NCBI GenBank assembly: GCA_012295275.1
Contig: CM022665.1
Span: 12,921,476 to 12,985,475 of the forward strand
Direction: 5' to 3'
Source: Chrysomallon squamiferum
Lineage: Eukaryota; Mollusca; Gastropoda; Neomphalida; Peltospiridae
Length of the DNA stretch: 64,000 nucleotides
Shown: positions 39,019 through 54,821 of the stretch, in pieces
Layout of the letters: every line of letters begins with the position of its first letter
Numbering within the stretch: the stretch's first letter is position 1
Notes under the pieces: model-generated
The model's input: the letters and a program-made list of their open reading frames with translations, nothing else
What the model was told of the DNA's origin: nothing
Databases searched by the model: none
Position numbers and translations under genes: made by a program

Positions 39019-39585
39019 CTTGCCAACATCCAAAACACAGACAACACTGACTGAAAAAACATCAAACACATTTACTTTTAAAACGTTTTAGAAATATTTG
39101 AAATATACTTACCCAAGCAGCAATAAAAATACACGAAGATGTTTTTGTTTGTTTTGGGAAATCGGTATCAGATGAAATGTCAGAAGTGTTTACACATAAG
39201 TATTCAAAAGGTATCATTTATGTATTTTTATTTTATGAAAAGATCTTGTGGTTCGATGGCTGTTTCAATAACAAAATTAATTTTCTAATAAGAATGGTAT
39301 AAGAATTCTGAGGTATATTAAATGGGAATATTTTAATGGTACGGTTGTAAATCGTGTTTCGAAGTGTTTATTTTTATCAAGGAGCACTGAATAATTCTGA
39401 TGTTAAATTTGTCGTGAAACCCATGTGAATTATTGTGTTTGTTGTATAGATGTTGAATGTTGTGTTCTAAATATTGAAGAATTAATATTTAACAGAACAT
39501 TATAAAAAAAAAAAATAATAATAATAATAATAATAAATAAAATAAAATAATAAAATAGAATTATAAATTAAATAAACAACAAGAA

Positions 39586-39620
<35 letters not shown>

Positions 39621-40382
39621 AGACATGAAAAAAAAAAAAAAAAAAAAAAAAAAATAAATAAAAATAAAAAATAAACCGGAAGGAATAATAAATTGAAATA
39701 GCTAATAATGCCAGTCGTATTAAAAACAACAACAAAAAAAAAAAAAAAAAAGCATCAAAAAAAAAAAGCAAACAAACAAAAAACAAATAAATAATATATA
39801 CACGCATAAATGCTCTCTCTCTCTTAGACCTTGAAACGCTCAACAAAATGTCTTACACTTGGCATCATGATCATCTGACTTTTGACTCGCTCAAACAGTA
39901 ACATTTCCAGTGTTTGTACAAACGGATATAAGCATTAAAGAGACAAAATGAAGCTAGATAATAATTCTTCATTACTACGGGATCGATCATTTCGAATCAT
40001 TAAAAACAGTAAAACGTTTATTTTGTCACAATTACCAACTAGCTAATAAAAGCCGACGAAGACCTGAAACGTTGTTATGCTCTGCACATGCGTACAGCAG
40101 CATTTTTCTTCAAAAGGTGACGCCATTTGTATAAATACTTTGTGAATTTGGAATGGAAGATTAACAACGTAAATTATCGTTAAAGCATGATAATTATGAT
40201 TTTATTCCATTACAGTAGAAGTCTCCTTGACTGCATCTTACATTATATCTTCAGCTGATTTTAAATTAGCCCGAAAGAAAACACAACAAAATACTGTAAA
40301 CCTCGTACTTGACAAAAGGAAAAACAACAGAAAAAAGAAGAAAATAATAAAATTCCCCGGTCATTAATAGAAAATGAGATGA

Positions 40383-40430
<48 letters not shown>

Positions 40431-42314
40431 TTATTAGTAATATCATGATCACTATTCTCAGCTGTAAGTTATCAGAATAGTCAGAAATAGACTTATTCAA
40501 AATATGAAAATCGTCGTCTGGATCAGGAATACAAATTTATGATGTATGATTGTTTATTTGGTTGAAACACAGACAATTTTCATATTTCCAGAAAAACAGA
40601 AATCCCCAGTTAACTCTTGTTCTGAAATACGCGGAGAATAAAAACTACGTTATGGCAGAGAAGAACTGTTTATCTCTGAATTATCAGTTCTTTGCCTTAT
40701 GCATATGAACGGCCGTCAAGAGCAGCATTCAGTAACCTGTCTTCATGAAGACGCATACAAAAGACCTTGCCGCCACTGATAAATAAACAAATGGAAAAAA
40801 AAACAAAAAAACAAACAAACAAAAAAAAAAAATAAAAATAAAAAATAAAAAAATCAACAAACGAAAAAATAAAAAAAATAAAACAAGAAGAAAAAACCCT
40901 CAAAAACTCATTGACTTATTTAAGATTCTTTGAAATTTATTTATTTATTTATTTATATTGCAGAAATTGTAGTGGGGAATATAATAGGTAGAACATTAAA
41001 TGGATGTTTTAGTCATCTGCATTGTTTTCTTTTATATTTGTTTTCGTAAAAAAAAATTAAAAGTTTTATATTGTTCTGATTTGTAACGAAACCATGTATT
41101 TGTGTATGTATATGTTTGTATGTATATTTGTTTGTGTGTGTGTGTGATATCTATCTATTCCTCAGTCTGTATCTTTTTATCTGCCTGTTTGTTTGTCTAG
41201 TTATATCATTCTTATGCTTTCCTGCCTGGTGGTCATTCAGTCAGTTTGTCTCAATGGCTGTTTGTTTGTTTGTCTATTAGTGTAATATATCTATATGCGA
41301 TAATTACCTGAAACATCATATATTGTTAGAGCAAATCAATAAATAAACTGATTAAATATTAAAAATAATAAAAGTATATACTATTTCGTGTCACACAAAG
41401 ATTTTTAAAAATGCAGTAGTTTAAAATGCTAATTTAATGTATTTTTAAGTATATGGTTTTTTTTTGGTGCAGTGATGATGACTATCTTGCGTTTTAAATG
41501 CAGTATATTGTATATATAAACCAAGAACAGATATCAGAAACCAGCTTGATACTTTTCAGCTGCTACTGTACTGGATTTTACCAGTTTTATTTGATGCAAC
41601 AATACAACACAATTACAGTTGTGTAGATAATGTCGGCGAATATCGTCAGTTATTGATCTGTGAAAAGAAATACTATTGTCCTGGTCTTATTCTCATGTAT
41701 AACATCCGATGTTCCACGCAAAAATTCGACGTCATCATGATGGTTTGCTTGTGTGATACTTTCTTTCATTTTTTTTTTTTTTTTCTCCAGTGGTCCAATG
41801 AAAAATAGTTATATTTGTAGCTGAGCCTATACGTGTAAACTATAACTAAAAACATTCGGAACTGATAGACTAAAAATAATTTCCATTTTTGTCAGAATTT
41901 ATTCAGCTGGAAAAAAGCAGTGGTGAACAAACTACGTTTTAAGCTCTCTGAAATGTAAGGAATTACAAAGATTAAATGAAAATGGAAAAATGATTAAGTT
42001 TCGTTTTGGAAGCTGACTAGAGACTGAATATTTCATTTCAAATACTGAACAGTGCTGCTGTTTTTTTTTTGTTGTTTGAGGAATTGTCGTATTCTTGAAA
42101 CCTATTGAAATTGTAAACACTGTGAGTAAAAGCTTCTGGTGAAACTAAAGAATACCGAAATGGAAAAATTATTATCTTCTTTTTTGAAAACTAAAATGGG
42201 ACCAAGGATATCATTTGTTATAAATTTATTTTAATTCCTCGACATTTGTTAAAATTTAAACAGGATAGTACCTACGTGTTTCTTTATGGTCTTTTTTAGT
42301 TTTTAAATTTCACA
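39019..42314. other. Intergenic DNA between gene E and the channel gene
   Basis: Holds AAT/AAAT repeats and poly-A (39510-39660), a (CA)n tract at about 40384-40429, A-rich text at 40795-40900 and ATTT repeats near 40935. A more complex block at 40040-40140 is noted separately. The last part before 42315 ends in TTTTTTAG|TTTTTAAATTTCACAATGG, so a 5' UTR acceptor is possible at about 42298. Confidence 0.5.
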
Positions 42315-45300
42315 ATGGCGAAACCGTCAAATAAAACCTCTGAGGGATCAACCCTTGACCTTTTGCGTGATTTCGCTGAAAAAACGAGTATGCACGGAGC
42401 TGGCCGAGTCGTGTGCAAAGGTGGAATCTTCAGAAGGCTGATTTGGTTTTTCATCGTTCTCACTGGGTTTGGTAAGTAACGTTTTACAACAACAACAACA
42501 CACACACTCACAGAGAAAAAAACACTTAATATTCCATGTTTTGTGAATAAAATATATACGTTTTCAAAATCTAAATTCCTTTTAAAAAATATAATAACAT
42601 GTTGCCACCTAATCCAGCCTTTACATTTTCGCCCAAATTATCTAATCCCAAAGAAGTCAACGTATAAACACGGCCTTAAACCAAAATCCTAACTATAAAT
42701 CTTAATCTATCTGTAATGGAAAAATAATTTTAAAATATATGCTGAATTTATTTTATATTTTTTCAAGCTATTGTTTTATTTGTTACTAACTTTTGCAAAT
42801 AATAAAAGTTTAATTGTTAATTAAAAATCTCACAAGGATATAAATTTCTTCATCTTTTTCATGATAACATTTCGTGTTTTAAAATATATTTTACAAATAT
42901 TTATAGTCTATATAAAAGATAGCATTGTCTATCTAGTAAAAATTGCCAGCGTTCTTGAGAACATATTTAATTTTCATAATGTATTTCTGGCAAAAACTGG
43001 TCGCCAAAGAAGAAAGAAAGATTAATGTAGAGGTATAATTTGAAATGTAGAAGATATTGCTATAGACAACAGGTAAATTCTCTCAAATGATATTGGAAAT
43101 ATATGATATAAAATGTACACGTGAAGTCCGTACTCGGTATAAATAATGTTCTGTATCGAAAATCAGTTTATAGTATATACAATGGACATATAAAGTATAA
43201 TACACTCGAGATAATGTAATATATTAATATATGATCAAAAGCAATAACTGAATTGAGTCAAGACTCTTTAGACTACATTGACAGACCTTAGAGAAAGTGA
43301 ATGGTTTATTAAAAACCATTACAAGATGTTAAACATGAACATAAAACAAGAAAATATGTTACACTCGCTGGCTCTCTCTCTCTCTCTCTGTCTGTCTCTC
43401 TCTCTCTGATACACTGTCTATGACTGTCTCTTTCTTTCTCTCTTTCTCTTTCTCTCTGTTACTCTGTCTCTCACTCGCTTAATAAGTTACTTCGACTCTG
43501 TCTCTCTCATTTAAACTGTATACATTTCAGTGTTGATGAGTGCTGTTAAAGGTGTGTATATGCTTATCATAGTTAAATCCACACCCATATTAGACCAAAA
43601 TAAATTAATTATAATAACATTACCTCTGATGTAAATCTATAACGATTATTATTTTAAAGAAAGCCACTTAAAAATTCTATTTACTCTTATTAATATAACA
43701 TTTAAAGCTATAAAACAGAAATGAAATCTATTATTAGATAACGTTTTTTACATTAACTATAATGTATTTTTATTAGCATGTAATTAATGTCTTTTAATTC
43801 ATTATATCCTTGGTATACCTAGATCGAATGTGTGTGTGTGTGTGTGTGTCTGCGTGCGTATATATGTGTGTATGTATGCGTGTGTATGTATACATATCTG
43901 TATGAATGTTTTTATTCTGTATGTTTTGATGTAGAAAATATGTATATATATGTATGCTGTTCGCTTATATATCTATATATCCATAGACACACACACACAC
44001 ACACACATTTATATACACACGCAGATATATATAAATATGTTTGTGTGTATGTGTGTAAATATACATATACATACACACGTATAAACATATATACAAAAAA
44101 ACCACGTTCGAATATACATTGTGTACATACATACACATACATACACACACATAGGTACAAACATACACATACACACGTACACGCACATACACATACACAC
44201 ATACACGCACATACACACGGATGCACATACATACCAGGCACGAATATATACTAACATTAACACGGACAGAGGTACAGAATTAAAACGATAAACTCTAAAG
44301 ATACCGAAAAAGACGGTGATAAAACAACCATTCTTATTTCTGGGACATTTCTTCAATGGAGTACACTGGATTTGCTCACCAATGTTTGGATCAAAGATTC
44401 CACAGAAACCGTTCATCTTGAATGGCAAGTAAGACAACAATAAACCACTGATACCAGATACTGCACCAATTCATTACAGGCGTCTTAAACGATCACATTA
44501 ATGTTGATTTTATGCATTGTTTCTCGTAATTGCTATTAGAATGACGTTCTAGAAATTACTGAAGAGACGGGTGAAAGGGAATAACAAAAATAAAACGTAA
44601 AAAGAAATTATGTATTGGGATTGGCTGGATGTTTTTATTAAAATATTTACTGGGTCAGTTACGAGACAGAATATATATGACAAGAAAACAAAATTCTGTA
44701 TTGGTTAGATTCAAATTTCATACCCCCATATTATCTGTTTTGTTTTTTTGCATTTCTTTTATTATGAATTAAATTTTAAACGTTTTTTTCTTTTTTCAAA
44801 TGTCTGAGCTAGTTATTAAACTTCAACCGTATGGGTTGTTTATGTAAACATTCTTCTCCCTGTTTTTGGTTCTTATTCTGCTTCATTCTTTTTGTTATCG
44901 TAATGGTGAGGATAATCATCATCAATACTGTTTTTGTCATCATCATCATCATCATCATATTTTCGGAATGCTCTTGTTGCTCTCCTTTTTCTCCTATTAC
45001 ATCTTCTTTCTATTATTATTTTCGTCTTCTTTGTATTTACCATCATCTTTGTTCTTCTTTGTTTTTCATCATCGCATTCTTTTTTTCTTCTTATGCGTAT
45101 TCTCCTTCTTCTTCTCTCAGTTTCCGTGTTTTCTTCTTCTTCTTTACATGCTATTTAATTCTTCTTTCGATTTTCTTCTTTCTCTTCTTTTGCGTCTTGT
45201 TCTTTCGTGACCCTGTTGGTTCTTCGCTTATATAATTACATCAAAAGCTTTGCGGTTAATATTTGAAGTAATTTTATTAATTGTCTCTCAGTACATTTCT

Positions 45301-45719
45301 ATAAAAAAAAAAAACAAAATAAACAGCAAAATAAATTTATTTATTTATTTATTTTTTTTTTTTTGTTGCTTCCTAAATTAAACGCATCGAAATAATTTTA
45401 TCTTTCGCTGGGAGTAAATTAATAAATAACTAAAACTAAAAATACTGTTTATTTTATGTCAGCCTCTCTGTATGCCATTTCTGAAAATAAAATTACTCCC
45501 AGACTTCTGTTCTCTGATATACAGGTTGTTAGGTGAAACGAATCTTCAAAGCAGACGTGATGTCAAACAGAATCATGTTAGTGATTACAATTTCCATACA
45601 TCAAGTAATCGAAGTAATTAGAATATGTCATCTTGTTCTCGTCAAATGTATAAACTGGAAAATAAGTCATGCAAAGAAGAGATATATATTTTTATATATC
45701 TATGTATCTCTCTGTCTGT

Positions 45720-45757
<38 letters not shown>

Positions 45758-46670
45758 GTCTATCTATTTATGCACATACAAACATACGTACGTACGCAAA
45801 TACACATACAAGCATACATACATACATAAATACATACATAAATACATACACACGTACAAACATACATACATACATAAACAAACACACTTCAAAAAAACAT
45901 ACATACATAAATACATACATACATAAACACATACATACATACACACATACATACATACATACACACACATATACATATGAAATACATTTACAAAAGCTCA
46001 TTTATGCATTACATAAATTAGAATTATATAATATTTATATGAGATCATCATTCATCATTCTACAGCCGTACTGTCATCATGTTAAGTGAAAGCTTCGGCG
46101 TGTTGTTTGTAAATCTGCGTTTAATGTTATCCTCGGCCAAATATACTTGTTCTCTCTAATACACATCTAGTTCTTCTTCCACTGTGTCGCTGCATACCCT
46201 TGTAATATCGGACGTGCTTACGCACTCATACACGCACACACGAATGAACAATAAAACAGTCATTAAACTGTTTATCGAATGAATTTTTGTAGAATCGAAA
46301 ACAGCCGTGTTTTAACGATAAATCAACATTTGTCTAACGATAATTTATTTATATGTGTTTTTACCATTCGTATTCAGTTCTTAATGGATATTAGTATTAA
46401 TGGTCCTCTCACTCTCTCTCTTTAATTTTATTGTCATTTTTATGTTTTCTGGACGCTTTGAAATACTTGAATTAGTTTTAATAACTGGTCAGCCAGTGCA
46501 TTTCTGTTTGTACAGTTGTTAATTGTAGAACAAAGCCGAAGGGAATTTATTGTTGTAAACAAAATTAGACAGAATCAAACTGCTATGAGTCAAAATCAAT
46601 CAACTAATATATTCGTACCTTCCTATCTGTCTACCGCTCTACATTTCTGTTTGTCGTCTCTCTCTTTTTT

Positions 46671-46709
<39 letters not shown>

Positions 46710-46872
46710 GCGCGCATTCACACACACAAATAAATAAATGAACGAACGACCGAAAAGGAATAATAAAAAAAACCAGCAAACAGACAAATAACAAAACAAG
46801 CAAATAATGAATAAAAATAAAAATATGTTTAGGTGCTTAATCTCAAATATGTTTCCTTATAACAAAAATACG

Positions 46873-46916
<44 letters not shown>

Positions 46917-49028
46917 ACATTATCACCATCATCGTCCTCTTTGGGCCAATCTGGCAGATACCTGTATATCAAAATGACATCAGAAAAGTGCATTTAAAAA
47001 TCAAATTACGGCAGGGTGTCTTGTACTAATTCAAAACAGTCGTTATTCTTTGTAAAACACAGTTTTGCTGTAATAAAATGTGTGAAGCTGATAAGTGTAG
47101 TAGATAATAATCTTTATCCGTGAATACTGAACAATAGCTGAACAGATCTGGGGATTGAGTGTTGTTTAGAAATAATTATTAAAAAAAAAAACATGAATAA
47201 ATCTTTTATAATTAATATTCCAGATGTTCATGTAATAAAATTAACGAGAGTTTGTGTTTATGTATGTATGTGTGTGTGAATGTATGTATGTATGTATGTA
47301 TTTTAGTATTTGAATATTCTCTGTCTTATGTACGTCTGATTAGACACATATACAATATTCGGGAACATACTGGCGCAGGATGACAAAGTCCAGTCACGAC
47401 CTCACAAACCCGTCAGATGCCGCTGACGAGACTCGAACGTATGAGGCACCCATTCGCCCGCACTCCGAAGGCGGACGTCATTGCCGTTTAGCCACCAAGA
47501 CATCCTTAGGTATATATGTGTGTGTGTGTGTATGTATGTATGTATGCATGTATGTATGTATGTATGTATGTATGTATGTATGTATGAGTCTTTTAAAATT
47601 AATTTATCGATTCCAATCATTTGTTTTCTTTTATAATTATCCATCCATATAATAATTCTGCGTGCATAAGCTAACGAATTGCTAATAAATACTGATTCTT
47701 TCTGACTGCAGACAGAACGATAAACCTAATACTTCGTGTACAGAACAAAACACAGTAACATATAAATGGGAAATAAATGATAATGAACTAATAGCACATT
47801 AAAACATGCATCAGAGAGTATCAATGTACGGCTAATACGGAAATAAAACACGATGCACTGATATATCTAACCCAACTCGGCAACAAAAGTGTTAAAAACA
47901 AAGCACTTAGAGATCTGCCTCGGCGTACGCACAAACTGTGTTGTCAAATGCCTGGTTTAAATTGCAGTCATTAATGAATGTAGTGTTGAGACTGGGGTAT
48001 GTGAGTATGTTGTGAAAACGAAGTCTGTATTAATAACACTTAATGTTTTAGTGCTTCTTTGTCAGAAAAGAAATATTTTTGTAATACTCTATCCATTAAC
48101 ACACATGTATTTGGGTTTTTTGTTGTTATTAGTCAAAGGAAGAGGAATTGGATGCAGAAATGTTTGATGATTAATAATTGTTAAAATGGATAATAAGATA
48201 ATTGAAGACGGTTTTGATAATCGAGAAAGACCGGTATTATAATATAAATTTACTTATTATCAACTGTGTGAATTTGCGAAGAAAGCATTTAGTAACTGTT
48301 ACTGATATTACTGTTATAGCGGTTATTTATTTTTGTTGTTGTTTTATTTTATTTTCTAATTTATTTTATTATTATTATTTTTAATTATTTAATTGCTATC
48401 AATTATTTATTTATTTTTTATTTTAAGTTTTTATATTTTTGTAATTTCTTTTAAAAGATTATTTGCATTAAAGATTTTTTTTTTTTTTTTTTTTTTTTTT
48501 GTTGCTGTTATTGTTTTATATATATATATTTTTTTAAAGAAAACTACTTATTAAAAATCATTATGCTATCATATAAAATCGGAGGAGATAAAATCTAACA
48601 ATTAAGCAGTGAAGGATTCTGAAAGAAGTAATCAAGTAATCTGTTAACAATAATACTATAAAAATAAGCAATATGTTGAACTGCAAGATCCACTTCTGTG
48701 AAGAGATACTAAAAAAATAACGGAATAATTAAAATGCTATCAGAAACATCATAAAAGTTTTACAATTATTACACACAATAGATTTAGTAAAACACTGAAT
48801 GAATTAATAAACCCCCAAATAATAAAGAAACCTAATAAACGCGAAAGGAAAACATCAGTGACGATTATATTATTTCCTTATGTGCTTAGAAGGAAAAACA
48901 ACTACATATTATTACTCCAATAGTTTCATCGTGAATGACCGGCGAAATCCATTTAACGGTTATAGATTTGTACCAACTGACCATTATCAACCCAACACTT
49001 CTAACTGCAGAAGAATCACCATGTTATT

Positions 49029-49121
<93 letters not shown>

Positions 49122-50264
49122 GATACACAGATGGATAGACAGACCGACAGACAGTAGGATGGATGGATGCAGGGTGGATAGGTGTGCATGTATAGATAAA
49201 TAGATAGATAGACAGAAAATAGATAGATAAACATATATAGACATACAGACAGACGGTGAATCAGACAGACAGACAGATCGAGAGAGATGATGTGTGTGTG
49301 TGTGCGCGCGCGTGTGTGTTGGTGTGTGTCTGCCTGTCTGCGCCTTTTTGTGTAACAGAAAATTGATATTTTGGAGTAGAAAACCTGTTTCTTGATCACA
49401 TTACGTTCTTAAACAAATACTAAAAATCAAATAATATCATTAAACAAATGTTCTTCAATTTAACTACTTGAATTAATATATCCTATCATTACATCTTTAG
49501 GCGTTCTAGAACTGCTTTTTTTCTGCGTTAATGAACACAATAGGAATTTCCTTTTTGCATTGTTAACACACACTAATATTTATAAAAACACCTAATCATT
49601 GTTGTGTCATTACTAATCGACTTTTCAATTACAGTTAAATGCTTACAAAAGAAAACATCTGGAAGTGAAGAATGTGTTTTCATTATTCCGTTGACGAAAT
49701 GCTTCGTTTAGTTCAAATGTAAATTCTGTTATTAAATGGAAACATTAGGCAACTATCAGTCTTCGGCACGGAAGGAATTAATGCTTTATTGAACTATATA
49801 CGTAGCATATTTTAATCTACTGTTACATGACGTCATACTTGTGGTTAATGACCATACAAATAATGAGAGAGGAAACTCGATGTGGACAATGGAAGGACTA
49901 CTTTTCCTATTAGCAGTAAAGGATTTTAGATAATCATATTCCCATATTTGTTGTTGTTTTGGTATTGTTATTAGTATTATTATTAACATTATTACTACTA
50001 CTACTACTACTTCTACTACTATTGTTGTTTGTGCTGTTGGTAGTAGTGATGGTGGTGGTTTCGTCATAAATCCTACGTATGTACATGCATACCTACCTAC
50101 CTACATACATACATATACACATACGTACACACATACATACATACATACATACATACATACATACATACATACATACAAACATACATACATACAGTAACTG
50201 TTACTGATATTATTGTTATTGGGTTATTTATTTATAATTATATAATTGGTACTATTTTTAAAAT

Positions 50265-50307
<43 letters not shown>

Positions 50308-50608
50308 TTCTTAAAGTTTTTTTTTTTTTTTTTGGGGGGGGGGTATTTTTTTAATTTCCGATAAAACATTATTTGCATTATACATTTTTTTTTTTTTTTC
50401 TTTTGGTGTTGCTATTATTTTTGTTTCTATCATTTCATTATACCAGCTTTGTAAAGTTAAACACCCACAAATGAAAAATAAAAGAAGCAAATAAATATTC
50501 ATAGAGCTAAAACTTCCTTCAAAAATCACAAAAGTAAAAAACAAACAAAAAACATATATATATAAATATTTTTAAAAATACTTCAGTAAAAACAAAACAA
50601 ACAACAAA

Positions 50609-50647
<39 letters not shown>

Positions 50648-51940
50648 CAAATAAAAGCTGGAAAACTATTCATCACGAAGTAAAAATATGTTGTTTTTTT
50701 AAATAAAAATCGTGACTATATTTCAAAATATTTGAATAATGACAATAAGTATAAAAACATATATACCCGTTGTTAAACATGTAAGATATCGGCTTTAACC
50801 ACTGAAGGTATGGAATGGGAAATTCCACATGTTTAGATATCGTATTCTTTTTTCAATCAGGCATCATTTAGCCATCACTGAATATATAATTAGAAGTACA
50901 TTTGTATTTAACAGAAAGCAGACAATATTGTAATTTCTGAAATTTGATGCTAAATACGGCTATTTTCAAATTCTAGTTATTTTTGTTTGTCTTTACTGTG
51001 ATCCAGATCTTAATCACTATGACATGTTTTCATATAATTAAACTTAGACATTAAAATCAGTGACAGTTTCGAAACATACTCATCGGCTTCAGAATTCTGA
51101 AATTATTTTCTAGAACATTCTCGCGTGATTTTATGCTGCTGGCGATACAGGAAAAAAATAAAAAAAAAAAAAAAAAATCACACACACACAAAAAAGAACA
51201 AAGATGCGCATTCAACCATGAATTTAAACAGACATTCTCCTAGCATGAATCGTTTAGCAGAAATTATGTTTCTCCATAGTTGTTAAAAAAAAAGAGATAA
51301 AAAAAAAAAAAAATTGTATTCTTGGGTTAATATCTAATTAAATTAAACACACCTGTGATAAGAGATGTGCAATAGTAACAATAATGTTACGTCACTTTTA
51401 AGAACTGTATTTCTAATGTATTAAATATAATTTATTATCCGCGTGGGACAATTTTTTTTTTTTTTTTTTTTTTTGAATTTAACGACATCTTTTGAGTATG
51501 TCGTTAAAGTTAAAATCAAAGAATAATAAATTAAATTTTTTTTTTTAACGTGTATTAATTACAAAAGCCTACGAATAAATAGTGAAAATATATTAAGCAC
51601 AGGTACAAATTATATCCACTCTTAATTAATAACGAAACATAAAAGAGAATAAAAATTAAAATTTTTTTTTTTTAAAAAATCGAAGAAGCACCGTTTAAAA
51701 CTAACTGGAACCAGTCTTATTATTCATACTTTTTATTTTGAGCGGTGATAGGTTAAATAAATAATCAAATAATATCTTGGAAGTACACAGAATTTTATTA
51801 GTCCATTTATTTGTACCGCCATAGATAATTATACAAGTGATTTGAAAAGCAAAACAGAAGAGAACTAAAAGAGCAAAAAAAAAAAAAAACACCAACAAAA
51901 ATATTATCATGTGTTACGTAAAAATCAGAAGCCTTTTACA

Positions 51941-52017
<77 letters not shown>

Positions 52018-54790
52018 ATAAAATATATACACATTCTCTCTCTAACAGGGAGTTATTCAATTAATTTTCATTTTGATTTCAAGGTGTTGCTGTATACCAT
52101 GTCACCATTGTAATAATGACATATCAGAAATGGCCGGTGTCGACGTTGGTGACGATACAGTACAACAAGGAGCTGCTGTTTCCGGCTGTGACAATTTGCA
52201 ACATCAACCCTCTCCGACGTTCAGCCCTGAGTAATGAACACACGAAAGAACTCAACAAAATAATCGCTCAGAAGGTAAAGAAGATTATACGGTTTCATTT
52301 ACGGGACAATTAATTACATGTTTGGGCCTAATTGAGTAGTTTCGACACGACATTTATATATTATGAGATGACTTGATGTGCCATATCGATGACACAAGGT
52401 ATTCTTTTAGGAAATAGAATGATTAAATAAGGCTCAGTTTCTCAATGTAGATCGATCATAACATGCAAGCGTTAACGCAAACATGCAAAACCAAAAGACA
52501 GACGTAAAGTACTACTACCAATACGACCATGACTGCTATTGTTGCTACTACTATTATTATTACTACTCTTATTACTACTACTATTACTGCTTTTGCTATT
52601 ACTACTACTACTGCTACTACTATTATCACAAGTAGGCCACTACTATAGCTACTACTGATAAATAATGATGATGATGACGATAATGGTCATAACACAACAG
52701 CACTAATAATTTCCATTCATTACAATTTTATTTATTATTTTTTTATTATTATTTTTTTTCTATAATGTCTTTTATTCGACAGTCATTCAGTCATAAATTA
52801 CTGTTATTATCTAGTTTCTTTTATTAATAATTCACATTCTGCTAACATGATACTGTGCCGTTCAACAAATGACTTCTGGTTTTAAATGCAACACCACAGA
52901 TAAGCGGAAACGGATCCGACAGCGGAACGGAGAACGGAACAGGCTTCAACGGAGACTGGCAGTCACAAATGAACACTGATGAATCGTATTTCGACGAATA
53001 CTCGGACGATTTCCAGACTTCAAAATACATCCACGAGATTATGGCCACGATGACGGACAAACTGAGGGAAAATATAGGCTACAGTTTGGAACACATGTTG
53101 CTCAACTGCGAGTTTCAAGGTGTACCGTGCGTCCCGAGGTGAATATAACGTAATCAAACCGTCGTGTAAGAAAGATAAATAATGATGCCACCAGACATGT
53201 TCGATCCATCCATACATACAAATATTATCAATATGATAAATATTTAAATAAATCTGGACACGAGGATAATGCACGAAAGTACACATATAAACCCAAAAGG
53301 AAAGGATTATGCATATATACCTACATGTACATACAATCATACATACATACATACATACACACACATATACATGCATTATACATGCATAGGTAAATACATA
53401 TATATATATACATACGTACATGTATACACATATATACATCCACTATTCATACATGAATGCATACATACATACATACATACATATATACATACATACATCC
53501 ATACATACAAACATACATTGTACACACATACAAACTTGCATTCAAATATACAAACAACCATCCATTCATCAATTATTCCATCATTCACATATTCCAATCT
53601 GAATCAAAATGGTCCTTCCTTCTGTGACGCCTTGTAAATGTTCTTTGTTTTCGTTTTCAGTAATTTTACTCGATTCTTTAATGGAGAATTTGGTAATTGC
53701 TTCATGTTTAATCAGCAGCCTGGGGTTTGGTCAATGATAACAAAAACTGGAACTCGATATGGTAAGACATATTATATATATATATCGTTATACCTGTGTC
53801 TGTTGTCTGTCTGTCTTTGTCTCTTTCTCTTTCGGTCAGTCTGACTGTATTTATGTACGTATGAAATTAAAGTGTGTGTATTTACACACACATCTGAATA
53901 TATATATATATATTTATTATCTGACAATATCATTCATACTGAAAATTACACATTTAGGTTTATCGTTGGAGATGTATGCCATGGAAGACGAATACGTTGC
54001 TGAAGTTGCTGACACAGTAGGCTTCAAAGTTTTGGTACACAGCCAATCAGTGATGCCTTTTCCTGAAGACGACGGCATCTCCGTCAGTCCTGGGACGTCA
54101 ACGTCAATCAGCGTCAGCAAGGTGACGTCATCATTTTACATATTTCTGTCTGTATTGGTTAGAGCGCGCGCCTGAATAATGAGTCAGGACGCAGAGTCAG
54201 TCCTCGATACTACCCCTTTGCGTTAATTCCCGTTTATTAAACATTATATACATATGTGTGTGTTAAATAAATATCTATGAAAATAACCATAATTTACCTG
54301 AATTAACATAAAACATAAAATTGCTTTCGTTTCTCTTTACAGTTTCAGATGACTAGAACGCCACCTCCGTATAGTTCCTGTGTTGTTTATAACAAAGAAG
54401 ATGAAAAAGCTATAAACATGTTTTCTAGTATTTTAGACACTGTGGAATATTCTTATAAGGTGAGAAAAACGAAGCCGCGATTTTACTCAGATCTGTTATT
54501 TTCTTCACAGTTATAATTCAGAATGATACTACTTTGAATAGAAAATAATATCAAGTTACAGTCATATTTCCCCACACGTATATCGGTTTTGAAATAAGTT
54601 AAGGATCTGAACAAAATGTAAAACTAACTATCGACGTTTAACCAAGAAAATAAATAACGTAAACAACAATGGCGGCAGCAGAATGAGTAACAGTTACAGA
54701 CACTACAAAAACAATAAAGAAAAACATAATGAATGAAAACATACAGATAAAACAGAAAACAGAAAATAAAACAAACAAATAATAGAAAAA

Positions 54791-54821
<31 letters not shown>

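Noticed and set aside
40050-40075. Hammerhead ribozyme core (C-x-GA-x-GA ... GAAAC)
   Set aside because: One core base differs and no stem II can form between the two core pieces.
43828-44254. Long Tyr/Val/Cys or His/Thr-rich open frames
   Set aside because: Products of TGTG and ACAT repeats on both strands, as are those near 21513, 22554, 37729, 45726 and 53269.
44866-45210. Leu/Phe/Ser-rich open frames in channel intron 1
   Set aside because: They come from TTC/CTT-rich low-complexity DNA and look like membrane segments only by composition.
49033-49118. CRISPR-like regular repeats
   Set aside because: A plain CT microsatellite in an animal genome; no spacers and no cas genes.
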